64,000 nt of DNA from Moniliella sp. 'wahieum'. Taxonomy: Eukaryota > Basidiomycota > Moniliellomycetes > Moniliellales > Moniliellaceae. Positions 47,734-59,810 of the stretch are shown here, in pieces. Under the pieces are notes generated by a model. The model made no database searches. It was not told where the DNA came from and saw only the letters and a list, made by a program, of their open reading frames with translations. Each line of letters begins with the position of its first letter. Position 1 is the stretch's first letter. The DNA is taken from contig RSEE01000039.1 in NCBI GenBank assembly GCA_003971905.1, forward strand, positions 186,001-250,000, given 5' to 3'. The translations under genes were made by a program, and so were the position numbers.

Positions 47734-48480
47734 GGTGGGGCGATGGAGGAAGATGAGCGTGGCGAGGCAGCGGCACCCAAGGCCGCGTTGGAGCGTTGGC
47801 TTAAGCGTGCGTACTAAGCGCGTAAGGCTGAGCCTGTGCTGCTACGCCCCTGTCCGCCTGCCAGCTGAAACAAATCCGCCGTGGGGCAACAATTCCGCCC
47901 GGGGGGACTGGAGCGCACTGCAGCGTCTGGCGGCACCGCAGCCTACACAACCAACACCAACCACCGTGGGCCTGTGGGATTGATGCTCTGCTGCGCATAC
48001 TGGCGCGCTCATCCAGCGTGTGCTGCCAGCTCGTCCCAACCAATCAGGAAGCCAAGGGCGTGGCTACCGACAGCTCAGGACCCTCTATATAGCTTCACCC
48101 CCCATTCTCCGGGCAAAGGCAACTCAAAACAAAGGGCAAAGGGACTTCGCAGCTGACCGTGTCGAATTGCCATTGCTTCGCTGGACGAAGAACGAACGGC
48201 CGAGGAACCATGACGTATGAAACCCACTGGCTTCCCCGGGTCCTATAGCCATGTACATGTACCGACCGATCTATCGTGCTTAGATAGGAATGAGATATCC
48301 CCGCACTACACACAGAGGACATCTTGAGCAAATGAAAGAGCGTGGTTGTAGGTTATGTTGGTGCGGACCGAGGACGATCGTCAATACAGGAGGCACCACA
48401 TCCTTTTGTTCATCTAGCCCTGGAACAGTAAGTCCGAGGTGGACGAATTATGTTTCCAGAAAGTGCTGATAGGCCTGGCG
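47734..48480. other. intergenic with a TATA-like box
   Basis: CTCTATATAGC at 48083-48093 reads as a TATA box on either strand and lies about 350 bp upstream of the coiled-coil gene. No gene is seen. Confidence 0.4.
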
Positions 48481-51241
48481 TTATGCCGTTTCAGGAGAGA
48501 AGCGAGCGTGCACCGTTTGCTTATCCGCCACTCGTTTGAGCAGGCAAATGTCCGCCCACTTGCGGCCAAAGGGACCCAAGATCTCCTCTGGTAAGGGGAT
48601 GAAGAAAGCACGCCCAAACGCGGCGGCCGCACGAGCAAACACGCCACTTCCCTCGGGGGCCACAGTTGCATCTCGGTCCAGCATGAAGTCGCACTTGACT
48701 GTGGCGAACAGGTCGCGATGGTCCGATGCGTACGCGGTCGAGGCTCCCGAACCAGGCGACGACTCCTTCGACACGCCGCGGGACGGGGTAAAGTCCGTGT
48801 CGACAATATAGTCGCACTCCCAGGGGGGGATGGTACGGCCCTCGACAGGTTCGTTCAGCGCGTTGGCCAACCCGTCTTGGGCTCGCGTCGCAGGGTTGGG
48901 CCAGTACTGGTCAGCCCGAGCCAAGAGACCCGCCGCCAGCGGATCTTCTTGGAACGACGGCCAGGTTGCCCCACCTTCCACCTGCGGCGCAAAGTGGCCA
49001 GGGAGCTGGTGCTCGTACGAGTTCCACGTCCATTCCGGAGCAAAGTGCGGCGGAAGCAACCAGCGCCCGGGATAGCGGTGCCATGCATCGCCCCAGCACA
49101 CAGTCCGGCGCGGACCGCGCGCCCCATTAGACACGGACGTCTCGTTGACACGTTCCAGCAGCGCCACCAACACACGACGCATCTCCCCCGTGTATTCCAG
49201 GTAGGCCGCCTCGTTGATCGCCTCAAGATCGGTGAGACCATGCATCTTGGCCACCTCGGCCTGGGACGGGGGCAGCCAGTTTGGCACCTCCACCCCGCTT
49301 CGGCCAACACAGCCTGCCCTTCGCTCTCCCAGAGGGGGGCAATGATGGATTGGGGAGTACTGTACCCCTTCCGCACGCCCATCACTCTTGAACCGCTCAA
49401 CAAAGCATACACGGCCAATACGCCATAGGCAAACTTGAGCGTAGGAGTCAGCTTCCTGTACCAGGGCTTAGCGGCCTCCTGCTCCTGCTCTTGCTCCTTG
49501 AACTGGCGGAGAATAGTGCGTGGCTGCTCGGGCGGTGCAGGGGAAAGTGATTGCAGTAGGACAAAACTTTGGGCCAAGCGGCCGCAAAGAGGCGTGAGGC
49601 GAACCAGAGCCCGACCGCGGCGTTAAACGCAAGCAGAGTAGATAGATGGGGTAGAGGAACCGTTCCTCCTTGTGTGCCTGCAGTACCATCGCAAGTAGCC
49701 AAAGGTAGGGACCAGAGAGGCGGATCAGAAGCACAGCCACGGTGCTCTTGCGTCCACCAGGCGTAGTGTTAACCAGGACCCGGGGGATCAAAGCGGCGGC
49801 GACCAAAACGAGAGGAACAGAGCCAAGGCCAGAGGGAGAAGAATGTTGAAGCGAGCACGAGAGAGTACGGACATAGAACGAGGCGGGTCGGTGCCATACA
49901 GGTCGGGACCTGCTGCGCTCGAAGGCACAGATGCTAGGCCGGCAGCATGGTTCACAAGGCGCTAATTAGAGAACCGTACACACCCAGCCAGCGCAAGGGC
50001 GAATCGGCATCAGGAAGAGGAAGTGTGGCCAGGTCGTCCAAGGTGCGGTGGAATACGTTGTAGAGCACAATGTTGGCCGAGCCAAGGGCGGTACGACCAT
50101 AAGCGAGCGTATCTACAAATGTGGTGGGAACAATAACCACGACCGCGGCAAGCAGGCCAACGAGAGCCAACACGACAGCTCGCACCAGCGATGCCGGAAT
50201 GAACTCGCCCACGTTGTTGCGGGCGTAGACAAGCAGCATGGGACGTAGAACCAACTCTTCTGCCACAAATGGGAGGATCAAGACGGAAGCAAAGGGCCAT
50301 CCCAGGACACCGCCCATCGCAAAGGCAAAGACAACTTTGAGTACCCGCCCAACACTGCCGTTGGCAAACGGCGGCCCATCTGCAGGGCGCAGGAAGGCAG
50401 CCCAGGCAAATGTGACAAAGTACATTGCATACGACGACGGAAGCAAAGCTAAGACAAAAGCATGTCAACATCACAACCACAACGTGAGTAGAAGAAAGAA
50501 GAGCAGACATACCAGGAGCAGCGTCAAATAGAGCAGCGTTGGCAAAGAGAATGACCAGAAGGTACTGGGCCACCCGGTTGCCCAGAAGAGCACGAGTCGA
50601 CTGGTAGAGGAAGCCTTCCCCCAAGGCGGAGAGGAAGGCGAGGAAAGCGCGGAGCGTAATGAACACATTCTGGTCGGGCATGTCAAACCCGGCCGCATAA
50701 GGACGGAGGGGCAAAAACTGGACCAAGTACGCCCAGGAGCGGAGGGCAAAGCTGGAATCGTACTCCCCGCCTTGAAAGGAGGGGTGTTGTCTTTCGTGTA
50801 CACCTCTCCACGCATGAGGGCAAAGAGAGGGTCCCAATAGTTGAGCACCTCGTCGCTGTCAGCCAAAACGCGGAGCGATGCACTGGCGATGCGAACAATG
50901 AGAAGCACTTGGATCGCCCAATGCAGATCGGGAGCCCAGATTTTGGCGCCATTCGACACGGTATACTTCGTCGATGACCAAAGGCAGGTAGACGGTACCC
51001 TGCCGGCGGGCCTCGGCAGCACGACGGGCATCGGCCAAGTCAGCAGCAGCAGCCTTGGCGCGGCCGATGCGCTTGCTCATGTCCCCGAGCCATAGTCGGC
51101 AAACTTGGGGGCGATCTCTGCCTTGGCGGAGGCCTTGGCGGGGGCGGGGTGGCGGGCCTTGCCTTTGCCCTGGGCCTGGTCCTTGCTGTCGGCAGCAAGG
51201 CCGACGTCGCGCTTGCCCGCAGGAGCAGCGGAGGCAGACAT
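48481..51241 (-). CDS. ALG9: ER alpha-1,2-mannosyltransferase Alg9
   Basis: Alg9 adds mannoses seven and nine to the dolichol-linked N-glycan precursor in the ER lumen. The start at 51241 gives MSASAAPAGKRDVG and a soluble Ala/Lys-rich leader. The first lumenal loop has DSDEVLNYWDP (about 50830-50860), the counterpart of the DxD/E catalytic loop. Many hydrophobic helices follow. An intron 50512-50449 joins FDAAP to ALLPSSYAMYF. The GT-C landmark HKEERFLYPIY is at 49640-49690. The C-terminal lumenal domain carries WGDAWHRYPGRWLLPPHF, HQLPGHFAPQ and CDYIVDTDFTP, as in Alg9 proteins, and ends at 48481. Frame changes near 50950, 49840, 49600 and 49300 look like base losses. Confidence 0.92.
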
Positions 51242-51856
51242 GGATGGAGGCAGAGAGCGTCGCGACCGCTCGCCCGGTTGCCTGTGGCGCGAGAGGCGAG
51301 GCGAGAAGAGGCGTCACGTGCAGGCGACACGCTGGCGTGGTGTCGTCATGGCGGATGACGATGACGGCTGCATTGCATCACCCATCCACCGGGCGGCCGA
51401 CGGGCTCCGTGCCGACACGCGCATCATGACGTGTGCGACGCGTGACGCGCGCCGGTGCGCTTGTGGCCCAAACCAGCCCGGCCTGCCAGCGCACGCCCAG
51501 CACAACCCTACGTCCGAAGCCCTAACCCCGAACGCCGAGCGGAAGCTGAGCTCAGCCACGCACCTTGCGTCTGCCCGAGCGGAATGGACACCCGCGCTGC
51601 GATCATCGATCCACGTCCCATGGCTGAGGCGCGGGAAGACACCTCGCTTGGCCGCATTGAAATTGCAACTGCCGTCCGAACTCCCGCATTGTAAATGGCC
51701 CTGCCTCTGCGGCCGCACAAAGCAGCGTGCGTGCTGCCAAGACGCGCTCCTCTGGGTGAACAGCACTGGCCACCAGATTGAGAAGCTCCCCCCCCATTCG
51801 GCCTGCTGTGCACGCATTGCCTCCCCCCCCCGCCTCGCCTCCTTGTTTTGTGCAGC
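51242..51856. promoter_or_regulatory. divergent promoter between ALG9 and OTU gene
   Basis: The two starts face away from each other across 615 bp. The region is GC-rich with GACGCGT/ACGCG words (about 51415-51450) and an ATCATCGATC word at 51602-51611. No TATA box is obvious. Confidence 0.5.
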
Positions 51857-52882
51857 ATGGCCAAGAAAGGGAAGAAAAAAGCCAGCCAGGCCAAGAAGGA
51901 GGAGCTGCCGCCTCTGCCCGACATGGACGGGGACGTGGCTTCGACCTGGCCGACGAGCTCCTGGCGGCCCTAGACGCTGGCAAGACGCAGCCCCAACCGC
52001 AGGAGGACAAGCCAGAGGGGGCGCATCCGTCCCTCCCCAGGTACGTTATCACGTCCACCCTCTTTTCCAGCTCCCGCTTCAGCCCTGCCAGTCCGCTTAC
52101 CTTGTTTGCTTTCACGTGTGTTCGATCCATCCAGGAGCCTAGCCAGCCTACTTCTACTCCTCCATTACTGCTCCCACCGAAGAGGTCAATCCAACTGGGG
52201 CTGTAGAAGTGAGCAAGATTCCCATGGCGCTCCAAGCGGAAAGAAAAAGTCCAAGGCCAAGCAACGACTGGAAAAACGTGCGGCGCAGGAGGCGGCGACC
52301 CGTGCTGCTGCCGAGAAGGAAGTGGCCGACCTGCGCGCCAAGAACGGCATGGACCCTGCCGAACGGGAACGGAAGGAGATGGAATGGAAGTGCAAGAATC
52401 TCAATGTGGACATGATTGAGATCCAGCCTGATGGGCATTGTCTTTACGCCGCGGTCGCCGACCAGCTCAACGCGCTAGCCAAAGCGGACTCTGCCAAGGC
52501 TGGCCGGAACCCTGACTTGACCTACAAGGACACGCAAGGCCGCTGCTGCCACCATGCGGGCCGATCCTGATTCGTACTTGCCCTTTATCGATCCAAATGA
52601 GAAGTTGGCGGGTCTTACCGACGCTAGTATTAGTACTGATCCGGCCAAGTTTTTCCAAGCCTACTGCGATGCGGTGGAAAACTCGGCTGTGTGGGTGGTC
52701 AGTTGGAAATCCTCGCATTGTCCCGGGCCTATCAAACGCCCATGGTCGTTGTACAGGCTGAGACAACCCCTCTCAAGATTGGGGAAGAGTTTAGCTCTCC
52801 GCCCGCTTACATTGCCTACTACCGCTCCGCCTACGGCCTAGGAGAGCACTACAATTCTCTACGCCCTCATCAGCCTGCGTAA
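51857..52882 (+). CDS. OTU2: OTU-domain deubiquitinase, OTUD6B/Otu2-like
   Basis: OTU cysteine proteases remove ubiquitin; Otu2/OTUD6 members act on ribosomes and translation factors. The start at 51857 gives MAKKGKKKASQAKKEELPP, a lysine-rich N-terminus. The intron is 52041-52134. A charged helix (KQRLEKRAAQEAATRAAAEK) leads into the OTU fold: IEIQPDGHCLYAAVADQLNA has the catalytic Asp and Cys, then LPFIDP, FFQAYCDAVENSAVWGGQLE and LSRAYQTPMVVVQAE. The end GLGEHYNSLRP has the catalytic His, with the stop at 52882. All three catalytic positions are present. Single-base losses occur near 51945, 52240, 52540 and 52700. The order of motifs and the short C-terminus match OTUD6B. Confidence 0.92.
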
Positions 52883-53262
52883 GCCATCGCGGTGCCCCTT
52901 GATCCACTTCCTTTGCTGGCTTTGGGGTTCGGTACTCAGCCTAAACGTAACACTCGATCCGTAAGCATCTAGACTGGTGCATTACTGGCGCATTGCATTA
53001 GCAGTATCGTTCCTGGTGTGGGGTCACGATAATGTCATAGCCAACTCCACAGATCAAGATCGCGTGGGATGTGGCGGAGCGGCAGCACTCAGCCTCATGT
53101 GGCAGCAGGCAAATATTCCCAGCGTTTAATAACGAACCTAATAACGACCGTACCTATATATCAAGTACACCACACCAATGCGTCTCCCTACCGTCCTTTT
53201 CCCTTGGTTCCCCGCTCCGGACCTACAGTACCCACACCACCTTTGAACCCCGCAACCGAAGT
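52883..53262. other. promoter region of the MFS gene
   Basis: No gene is present. A TATA-like CTATATATC lies at 53154-53162, about 100 bp before the start codon, followed by CT-rich sequence. Confidence 0.45.
53154..53162 (+). promoter_or_regulatory. TATA-like box of the MFS gene
   Basis: CTATATATC about 100 bp upstream of the ATG at 53263, a usual distance for fungal TATA elements. Confidence 0.4.
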
Positions 53263-55045
53263 ATGCCTGCTCTTGCTCGTTCATTGACGGTACAGGTGAT
53301 GCGGCCGGCCAATCGCCAGTGGGCCCGCTTGGCGGCCTTGGTGGGTGGTGCGCTCGTAGCACTGAGTGCCGGGAGCAACTACGCCTTTTCGACGTTCGCC
53401 CCGCAACTTCAAGCGGCCCTGCACCTCACCTCGACCCAAATCAATCTGATCGGCCTAGCAGGCAACATGGGCGTGTACCTCTCTGGCCCGATTTGGGGTA
53501 CGTGGATTGACAAGCATGGTCCCTCGGGTGCCCTCTTCGTCGCTTCGGGTCTCGTCGCGCTTGGGTACGGTGGTCTGTCCTTCTATGCTCCGGGCAGCTG
53601 TCGAAATCATACATGGCGATCGCCCTGGCTGAGCCCTCTCCACAAGTGGGAGCGTGGCAAGTTGTCGGTCCCGTCTTGTTTTCCTGCGCTACCGGTTTGG
53701 GCAACTCGGGAGCCCTGGCTGCGAGCTTGAATGTCCAGGCCAAGTCTTGGGGTGGCAACCGGCGGGGCACAGCGACCGGGATTGTGCTGGCTGGATTCGG
53801 ATTGAGTGCCGCGTTCTACTCGGCCCTAAGCTCTGCCTTCTTTTCCGAAAGCGCTCGTGCCTACCTACGCGCCATGGCCCTCATCCCTTTTTCACTTTTC
53901 TCGCTGGCATCTTCATCGTCCGCATCCACCCTCCGGATCAAGACCCTCGTGCCACCCCGCCTTCCAACTCCCAGGTGGGGGTAGAACAAGGACCGATGCA
54001 CGATGTTGCCCCCGGCTCTGATCAGGTCAGCCTCGCCTCCGCGCACGCACCACATCGGAGATGAGCCCTGCCTTGGTCGGAGGGTGTTTCAGCTGCACCT
54101 CATCCTCCTAGCGAAGAGGCGAGACAGGACCACGCCATCCTGCCTGCTGGCGATATGGAAGTCGCAGGAAGTTACGGCACGATGGATTCAGCGGCTCCAC
54201 CAATACGGCCCATCACGAGCCGGAGACCGAACCAAGCACAGCCGTATCGGGCTGGCGCCTGTTCTTGGAGTCGGATTTCATCCTGCTCTTTGTTGTCATG
54301 GCCCTCTTATCCGGAGCTGGTTTAATGCTGATCAACAATGTGGGAACCATTACGCGCACGCTATTTTGGTCGGAACTCAAACGTCCCAAGGCATGGATGG
54401 GAGGGAACGAAGGAACAATCTCGTTGATGGAGGAACCTTCACATGTGATGGCTCTGACAGGCGTACATCTCTTCAAAAAGGGGAAAAAGCGGGCGGGCCG
54501 CGAAGCCGAGGTACACCGCCTCCAAGCACAGCAAGTCAGTGCCATCTCCATTGGCAATGCAATCGGACGGATTGCGATTGGGGTGCTGGCCGACTGGGCC
54601 GTCAGCATGGCGCATGGTCAGGGGGTCGTTCGGGTGTGGCTGTTGATTGTGGTGTGCTTGGCAGTGACATCTCAAGTCTTTGCGGCCGTCCGGGGGGTTG
54701 TCACGACGGTGTCGATGCTGCTGATGCTAAGCAGCGTGACGGGGCTGATGTATGGCACCTTGTTTGGTCTTTGCCCTTCTCTCGTGCTCGAATTCTTTGG
54801 CCTGGCCCATTTCAGCGGCAATTGGGGGGTGTTTGCAAAATCTCACCGGTTGTGGCGGGAATGTGTTTAATCTGCTGTTTGGTCGGGTGTACGACCAACA
54901 TGCGCGTCAATCCCCGGGCTCGGACGTTTGCCTACAAGGAGCAGAGTGTTACCGGTCTACATTCGTTGTCACTGCTTGGGGCTCAGTTATGGCTTGCATC
55001 TTGGCTTCTGCCCTGATCTGGCGACGCGGCCGATTGAACCGTTAA
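53263..55045 (+). CDS. MFS transporter, MCH1/nodulin-like family
   Basis: This is a major facilitator carrier with about twelve membrane helices. The start at 53263 gives MPALARSLTVQVMRP. The N-terminal half has the family hallmark SAGSNYAFSTFAPQLQ, then TSTQINLIGLAGNMGVYLSG and WIDKHGPSGALFVASG. Helices continue (VVGPVLFSCATGLGNSG, TATGIVLAGFGLSAAFYS). A central polar loop spans about 53940-54260. The second half begins LESDFILLFVVMALLSGAGL and LINNVGTITRTLFW, then VSAISIGNAIGRIAIGVLAD and LMYGTLFGLCPSLVLEFFG, ending RRGRLNR at 55045. This matches fungal Mch1-like carriers, whose substrate is unknown (Mch1 does not carry monocarboxylates in yeast tests). Frame breaks near 53600, 53880 and 54840 are probable base losses. 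No intron was needed. Confidence 0.85.
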
Positions 55046-56013
55046 GAAAAACGGGTTGTCACACACCACCGGTCTCGTCGTCGCCTCTGATATCTCCATA
55101 CTTCTCCCTGTCTGATTCCGTCCTGATTTTGCTTCGATTGTCCCTCCCGCCCACAAACTTCAGCCCTTCTCAGGCCTCTCGTGATTGAAGACCATTCACA
55201 TCAGGTCCACCATGAGGGGGGTGCATTCTGCTACACACCCTCCTCTCCATGAAAAAACAAAATACCTATATATGTTTGATCTTTCTCCCCTTTCCCGCTG
55301 ATATGAGATTCCATATAGGTGAGTATATAACAGCAGACAAGGGGACTTCGGCTTTGGCACACCGCAGGGCTGCTGCCTCTCTCCCCGAGAAGGTATAGCC
55401 TCTGATATGGGTGTGTAGGGGCTCTAAATTAATACACCACGAGACAGGTTCGCAGCCTCTCTCCCTCTCTCTTATACCTATTGCGACTAGGGACTAATAC
55501 TAGTGAGATCTGAGAAGAACTAGTAAGACCTCAAGTGAGGCCTTCTGAGGCGCTGAGGCATCAGCGTGATGGAGGAGATGTCAATCGTTGCAGCGGTACG
55601 AAGAGCTCATGGGGCTGTCGGGGCCGGATGACTGTGTTGGAGTCAAGATTGATCTGGACAAGCGCCCCCAGGGTCTGTGTGAAATCGGCAGCATTGGGTG
55701 GATGGGGAATTGGATGATGGCGAACCGACTCTGCAAGATTCTCAGCGCAGAAGGTGCGGGGCCCGCTGTAGCGTCGGGAAAAGGAGACAGAGGGCAAGGA
55801 CTATTAGTCCCTGTACGTGACCGCCGCATGTCATGCTCATGCATGCCGCCACCCCCACATGTGTCACACGACCGGCGACGCAGCAAGAATCAAGTAATCG
55901 ATGATCGATGCTCTGGATAATCTCCGCAGCTTGTCTCATTCCGCCCGCCCACATGCGGGGAACACCGACGGCACTCGGACGGAGCACTGCGTTGCCACGT
56001 GATGCGGATGCAG

Positions 56014-56048
56014 GCGATGCATGGTGCATGATGCATGATGCATGGTGG
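56014..56048. repeat. GCATGATGCATG tract
   Basis: GATGCATG and GCATGATG words in overlapping array, related to the tract at 56551-56607 on the other strand orientation. Confidence 0.75.
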
Positions 56049-56550
56049 GCCGCCGGGTGGCGTGGCAGGGGCACTGTGTGCTGTGTGCTCGTGGGGTGCT
56101 GAGGCTGGGACCGGTGAGCCAGTGCGGCCTGCGGCTGAGGCGCTGAGGCACTGAGGGAAGGCTGTGCGGCTGAGGCTCAGCAGTTCAGGCGCTCAGGATG
56201 CAGGACTGCTATTTAGCCGGGTTCAGCCCAAAGGGCGGGGAGGGTGGGGCGGTGGTGGGGCACTAGAGCGCAGGGTGTGACCTGTGCGTGGGGGCTGGTC
56301 AGTGGCTGGGCCGGCGGGCCGCAGATGCCACACTGGGCCAGCTGCGGCCTGCGACGGGCCAGCGGCCGTGTGGAATCAAGAACACGCCCAGGCGGGGCTC
56401 CTCGGCTCCTCGGCTGCTGCGCCCTGGCCCACGCACGCACGCCCACGCTTCGGCGTTTATGTTGGTGGATGCGGCGGCACTGGCCCACTGACGCCAGCCC
56501 GCACCCGGCGGTTATCTGGTCGGGTGAGGCCGGACAGCGCTCAGCGGGCC

Positions 56551-56607
56551 CATCATGCATCACCCATCATGCATCACCCATCATGCATCATGCATCATGC
56601 ATCATGC
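56551..56607. repeat. CATCATGCATCA tandem tract
   Basis: Units of CATCATGCAT, with CACC spacers at first and then directly joined, form a 57-bp array about 145-200 bp upstream of the F-box start. Confidence 0.85.
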
Positions 56608-56749
56608 CCCAATTCGGCCCAATCTGGGCGCAACGGGGCTGCGGTGGCAATAAAAGAGCGCCCCAAGCCTCTTGACATTTCCTTTTTCTCGTCCACATCC
56701 CTCCCTCTGCTTTCTCCCGCATCGCCTCTCGGCGCCACCCGCAAGACCC

Positions 56750-59168
56750 ATGGACGTGCTCAGCGCACTCCCCTTTGACGTTGCCTGCGACGTGTTCGCC
56801 TGCGGTGTGCTGTCCCCCGCCGACGTGGCGGTTGCTGCTCGTGTCTCCAAGGCCTGGTACGCCATTGCCCTGTCCGAGCCTGTCTGGTACCAAATCGCCA
56901 AGCGCCACCACCTCCTTCCCCCCCCTCTGCCCCCGCCCAAGGCCCCCAAGCCTGCATCCGCGAGCACGACGAGACCGGTGCTTTTGCCTCTGTCCGCTCT
57001 TGGCGCACCCTCGTTTCCCTCCGCCACGCCCTAGCCCGCCAGTGGGGTACCGGCCTCGCCCGCAACGCCCGCGTCCCTGTCCCGTTGCCGGCGGTCCGTC
57101 ATGTCGTCTCGCTCTATGGCCCTCAGCCCTCCGATGCAACCATTGGAGGCCCGTCGGAGGAGCTTGTTGCCACGTTCCGTGAGTGCATCGCTCGCAACCG
57201 CCTCCAGCGCCACATCCTTCCCTTGCCCCGCCACCAGGCCCTGTTGGTGCCGGGTGTCCAAGGCGACGCCTGGGTCGTAGACACCCAGTCCCAAGAGCTT
57301 CTCTGGGGTGCCCCGCCTCCCGCCCCTCCTGCACAGCTGGACAATGACACGCTGGCTGCGGCTGCAGACCAGGCTCCCACTTCCCCCCTCGTCGCTTCTG
57401 TTGACTCGGATGGTGATCAGTTCATTCTCACTTCTCATGTCTGGGGCTTGGATACTTGCCAACTTGACGTCTTCCGTGCCCACGATGCATCTGGTCACGC
57501 GGCTACTTTGTACACATGGGGGAACTTCCCATGCCCGAGGGGCTGGAACACAGCTACCACAACATGCTGAAAACACATGCCACTTCGGCTGCCATCTTGG
57601 CCGGGGGCGAACGTTTGTCGAATGGGACCTGGAGAGCATGGAGTGCACCAATACCATTCTCGTTGCCGACACGCTCTCGCCTGCTCTGGGGACCTTCACG
57701 CCCCGGTCGTTTGACTATGACGACCAGTATATTTACCTTTCTGCTACCCTCCTCCCCTTTGGAAGGCAAGGTTGGCCGCCTGCTACCTGGGATGACCTTT
57801 TTGTCATCCGTCGTCCCCAGAAGCAAGGGAAGCCTCCAAGTTAGTGTGGTCCCTTGGAGAGGCAACTGCTTCTGGCTCGCTCCTTGGTTCCGACCCTACC
57901 GTTTGGGCAGCTGTATTCGACTCGCCCCCCCTCGTCCGAGATGGCCCCAGAGGCACGGATTGTTCAAGGTCCTCCTGTCGGTCGCATGACCCCATTGGAT
58001 ACTGTATTTGCTCGTGACGCCACAAACGATGCGATCTTGATCGCCACTGGCCGTGGGGTTCTGATTATTCGAGGCTGTTCCTCCCTCTTCAGTTCCCTTA
58101 ATAAAGCAGAGGGGGACGAAGAAGATGACAGGTCTGAAGCGTCCGCGCCATCGCCGCCTTTGGTGGCGATGCTGGATTTCGGCACTGATGACGAGTCTGG
58201 AGGCGTGCCAACTCACTGGCCTGGGCAGGCCACGCTCAGCTATCTCTGTGCGACGGCCGGGGGCTGTACGTCTCTCCTACCGGGCGTACCCTGCTTGTGG
58301 ACTATCAAAAGCTGTCAGTCCCAGCCAAGTTCGCGTGCTGGATATGAGTGCAGCCAAGCGGCCCTTTGGACCCAAGACCAACTGTCCCGTCCCCTTTGCA
58401 CCTATCTCGCTCGCCTGCCCCCCTCCGTCGGCACCAACGCCCCTTCCCTTGGCACCTGCCCCCTCTGGGCGTACCACTGCGCCCCCTACGCCCGGCCCTG
58501 CAGCCTCAACTCTGGCGCTAGCTATGACGCAGCGTCGCCCCTCGATGCAGCCCTTGTCGCGGCGTCCTTCGTTTGCCTCGGTCTCCCGACGGGCGTCGCG
58601 CTCGGTATCTCGCCGTCCATCGGGGTTGGCACCGGCTCCCTTGGCTGCTCTGCGCGCCATGGCGGCTGGGACGGTGAAGGAAGACATTGGGCCCAAGGGC
58701 AAGGTGCGCCAATTTACCCTCAACCCCGATCTGAGGGTCAGGCCGCTGCGACCGACTTGAGCCTATCGCTCTACCGTGCCGCTCAGGATCGCATGTTCCA
58801 GCGCCTGTACGGCATCCTGCCCGGTCGACCTTGCGCTGCGGTGGCCCTGACGCCCAGCGCAGCCTACCTGTTCAGCGTCCGGGTCGATGGCCACCCTGCT
58901 CGACATGGGTGGTACAGGTATGGGACTTGGCCTCGTCTGCCTTGTTAGCTGTCGACCCCTCTGCTGCAGCCCGGGCCTTGTCTTCCCGCACGTCCTTTCC
59001 CCTATGGACGTGGATACCTATTCCATCCGCGCCCATCCCACCAGGCAGGTGCGCCGGCCGCTCCGACCCCCCTGCCAGCCCAAGGACAGGCGGATCGGCT
59101 CCCTGGGCAGGAAACGCCGATCCTTCTGGGGGCCTAACTGTGGCTTGTCCCTCTCTCGACGACTGATC
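56750..59168 (+). CDS. F-box protein with WD-like C-terminal region
   Basis: The start at 56750 opens directly with an F-box: MDVLSALPFDVACDVFACGV, then LSPADVAVAARVSKAWYAIA and VWYQIAKRHHL. It is therefore a probable SCF ligase receptor. After a Pro-rich linker the protein continues with RSWRTLVSLRHALARQWGTG (another frame), then propeller-like pieces: SLYGPQPSDATIGG, LVPGVQGDAWVVDTQSQELL, SVDSDGDQFILTSHVWGLDT and VQVWDLASSALLAVDP. Interspersed Pro/Ser/Ala-rich stretches occur near 58400-58650. At least six frame changes make the domain count uncertain and the stop (about 59168) approximate. It is not obviously a relative of the CDC4-like gene at 5.7-9.5 kb beyond sharing an F-box. Confidence 0.7.
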
Positions 59169-59810
59169 TGATGTCCGTTTACTGCAAGAACTTTAACTCT
59201 TTTCGCCATTAAACAAGACTGTTTCCCCACCCCTGTTCGCCGCTTATCCCTCTTGGTCGATACCCTGCTATCACTTCTTGGCCTCCCGTCGCCTCGTCCC
59301 CTTGTTGATGGGTTGCCCCCTCATCTAAACGCTTTCGTATATCGCCTTTGTATATCGCCTTCGTATATCTCCTCTTGTCGCATATGAACCTGTCTCTTGT
59401 TTCTCGATGCATTTTGCTGCTGTTTCGATTCTCAAGCCTGAGGCCTGACATAGCTCCTGACATAGCTCCTAGTTGGTGGGTGCAGTGTGGTGTGGGTGCG
59501 GAATCAAGTGCGTATGACGTAGATGGGTGACAGCCTGACGTAACCACGCAACGCGTAACCGCGGCTTTTTCGTGTCGTTTTCGTTCGGCAGCGTCTGAGT
59601 GAGTCGGTCGAGTCAGCCGGCCTCGCCACCGCAGAACGCCCTTCGCGGAGCGCATCCCCTCGGCCTGGAGCAGCGCCCCGCCTCTAAAGGCAGCCCATGC
59701 CCCCTGTGTGTGCCCGCACACTCTTCTCCCACCTCCGCTCCTCCACCTGCCGGCCCAGCTGCCCCTCCTCCGCCGTCTGCTCTGCCTGCCCGCCCCCTGC
59801 CGCCCCCACC
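59169..59810. other. intergenic with two short tandem repeats
   Basis: A 13-bp tandem repeat lies at 59337-59375 and a CTGACATAGCTC doublet at about 59446-59470. The remainder shows only a CCG-rich leader before the VMS1 start. Confidence 0.5.
59337..59375. repeat. 13-bp tandem repeat (GTATATCGCCTTT)
   Basis: Three units at 59337-59349, 59350-59362 and 59363-59375, the third diverged. Confidence 0.85.

Larger units (their letters stand above)
55046..56749. other. repeat-rich intergenic region before second F-box gene
   Basis: No gene is supported over 1.7 kb. The region holds TATATA words at 55261-55330, GGCGCTGAGGCA words at 55549-55561 and 56137-56149, GCATGATG tracts at 56014-56048 and 56551-56607, and an AATAAAAG box at 56649-56656, about 100 bp before the next start. 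Confidence 0.5.
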
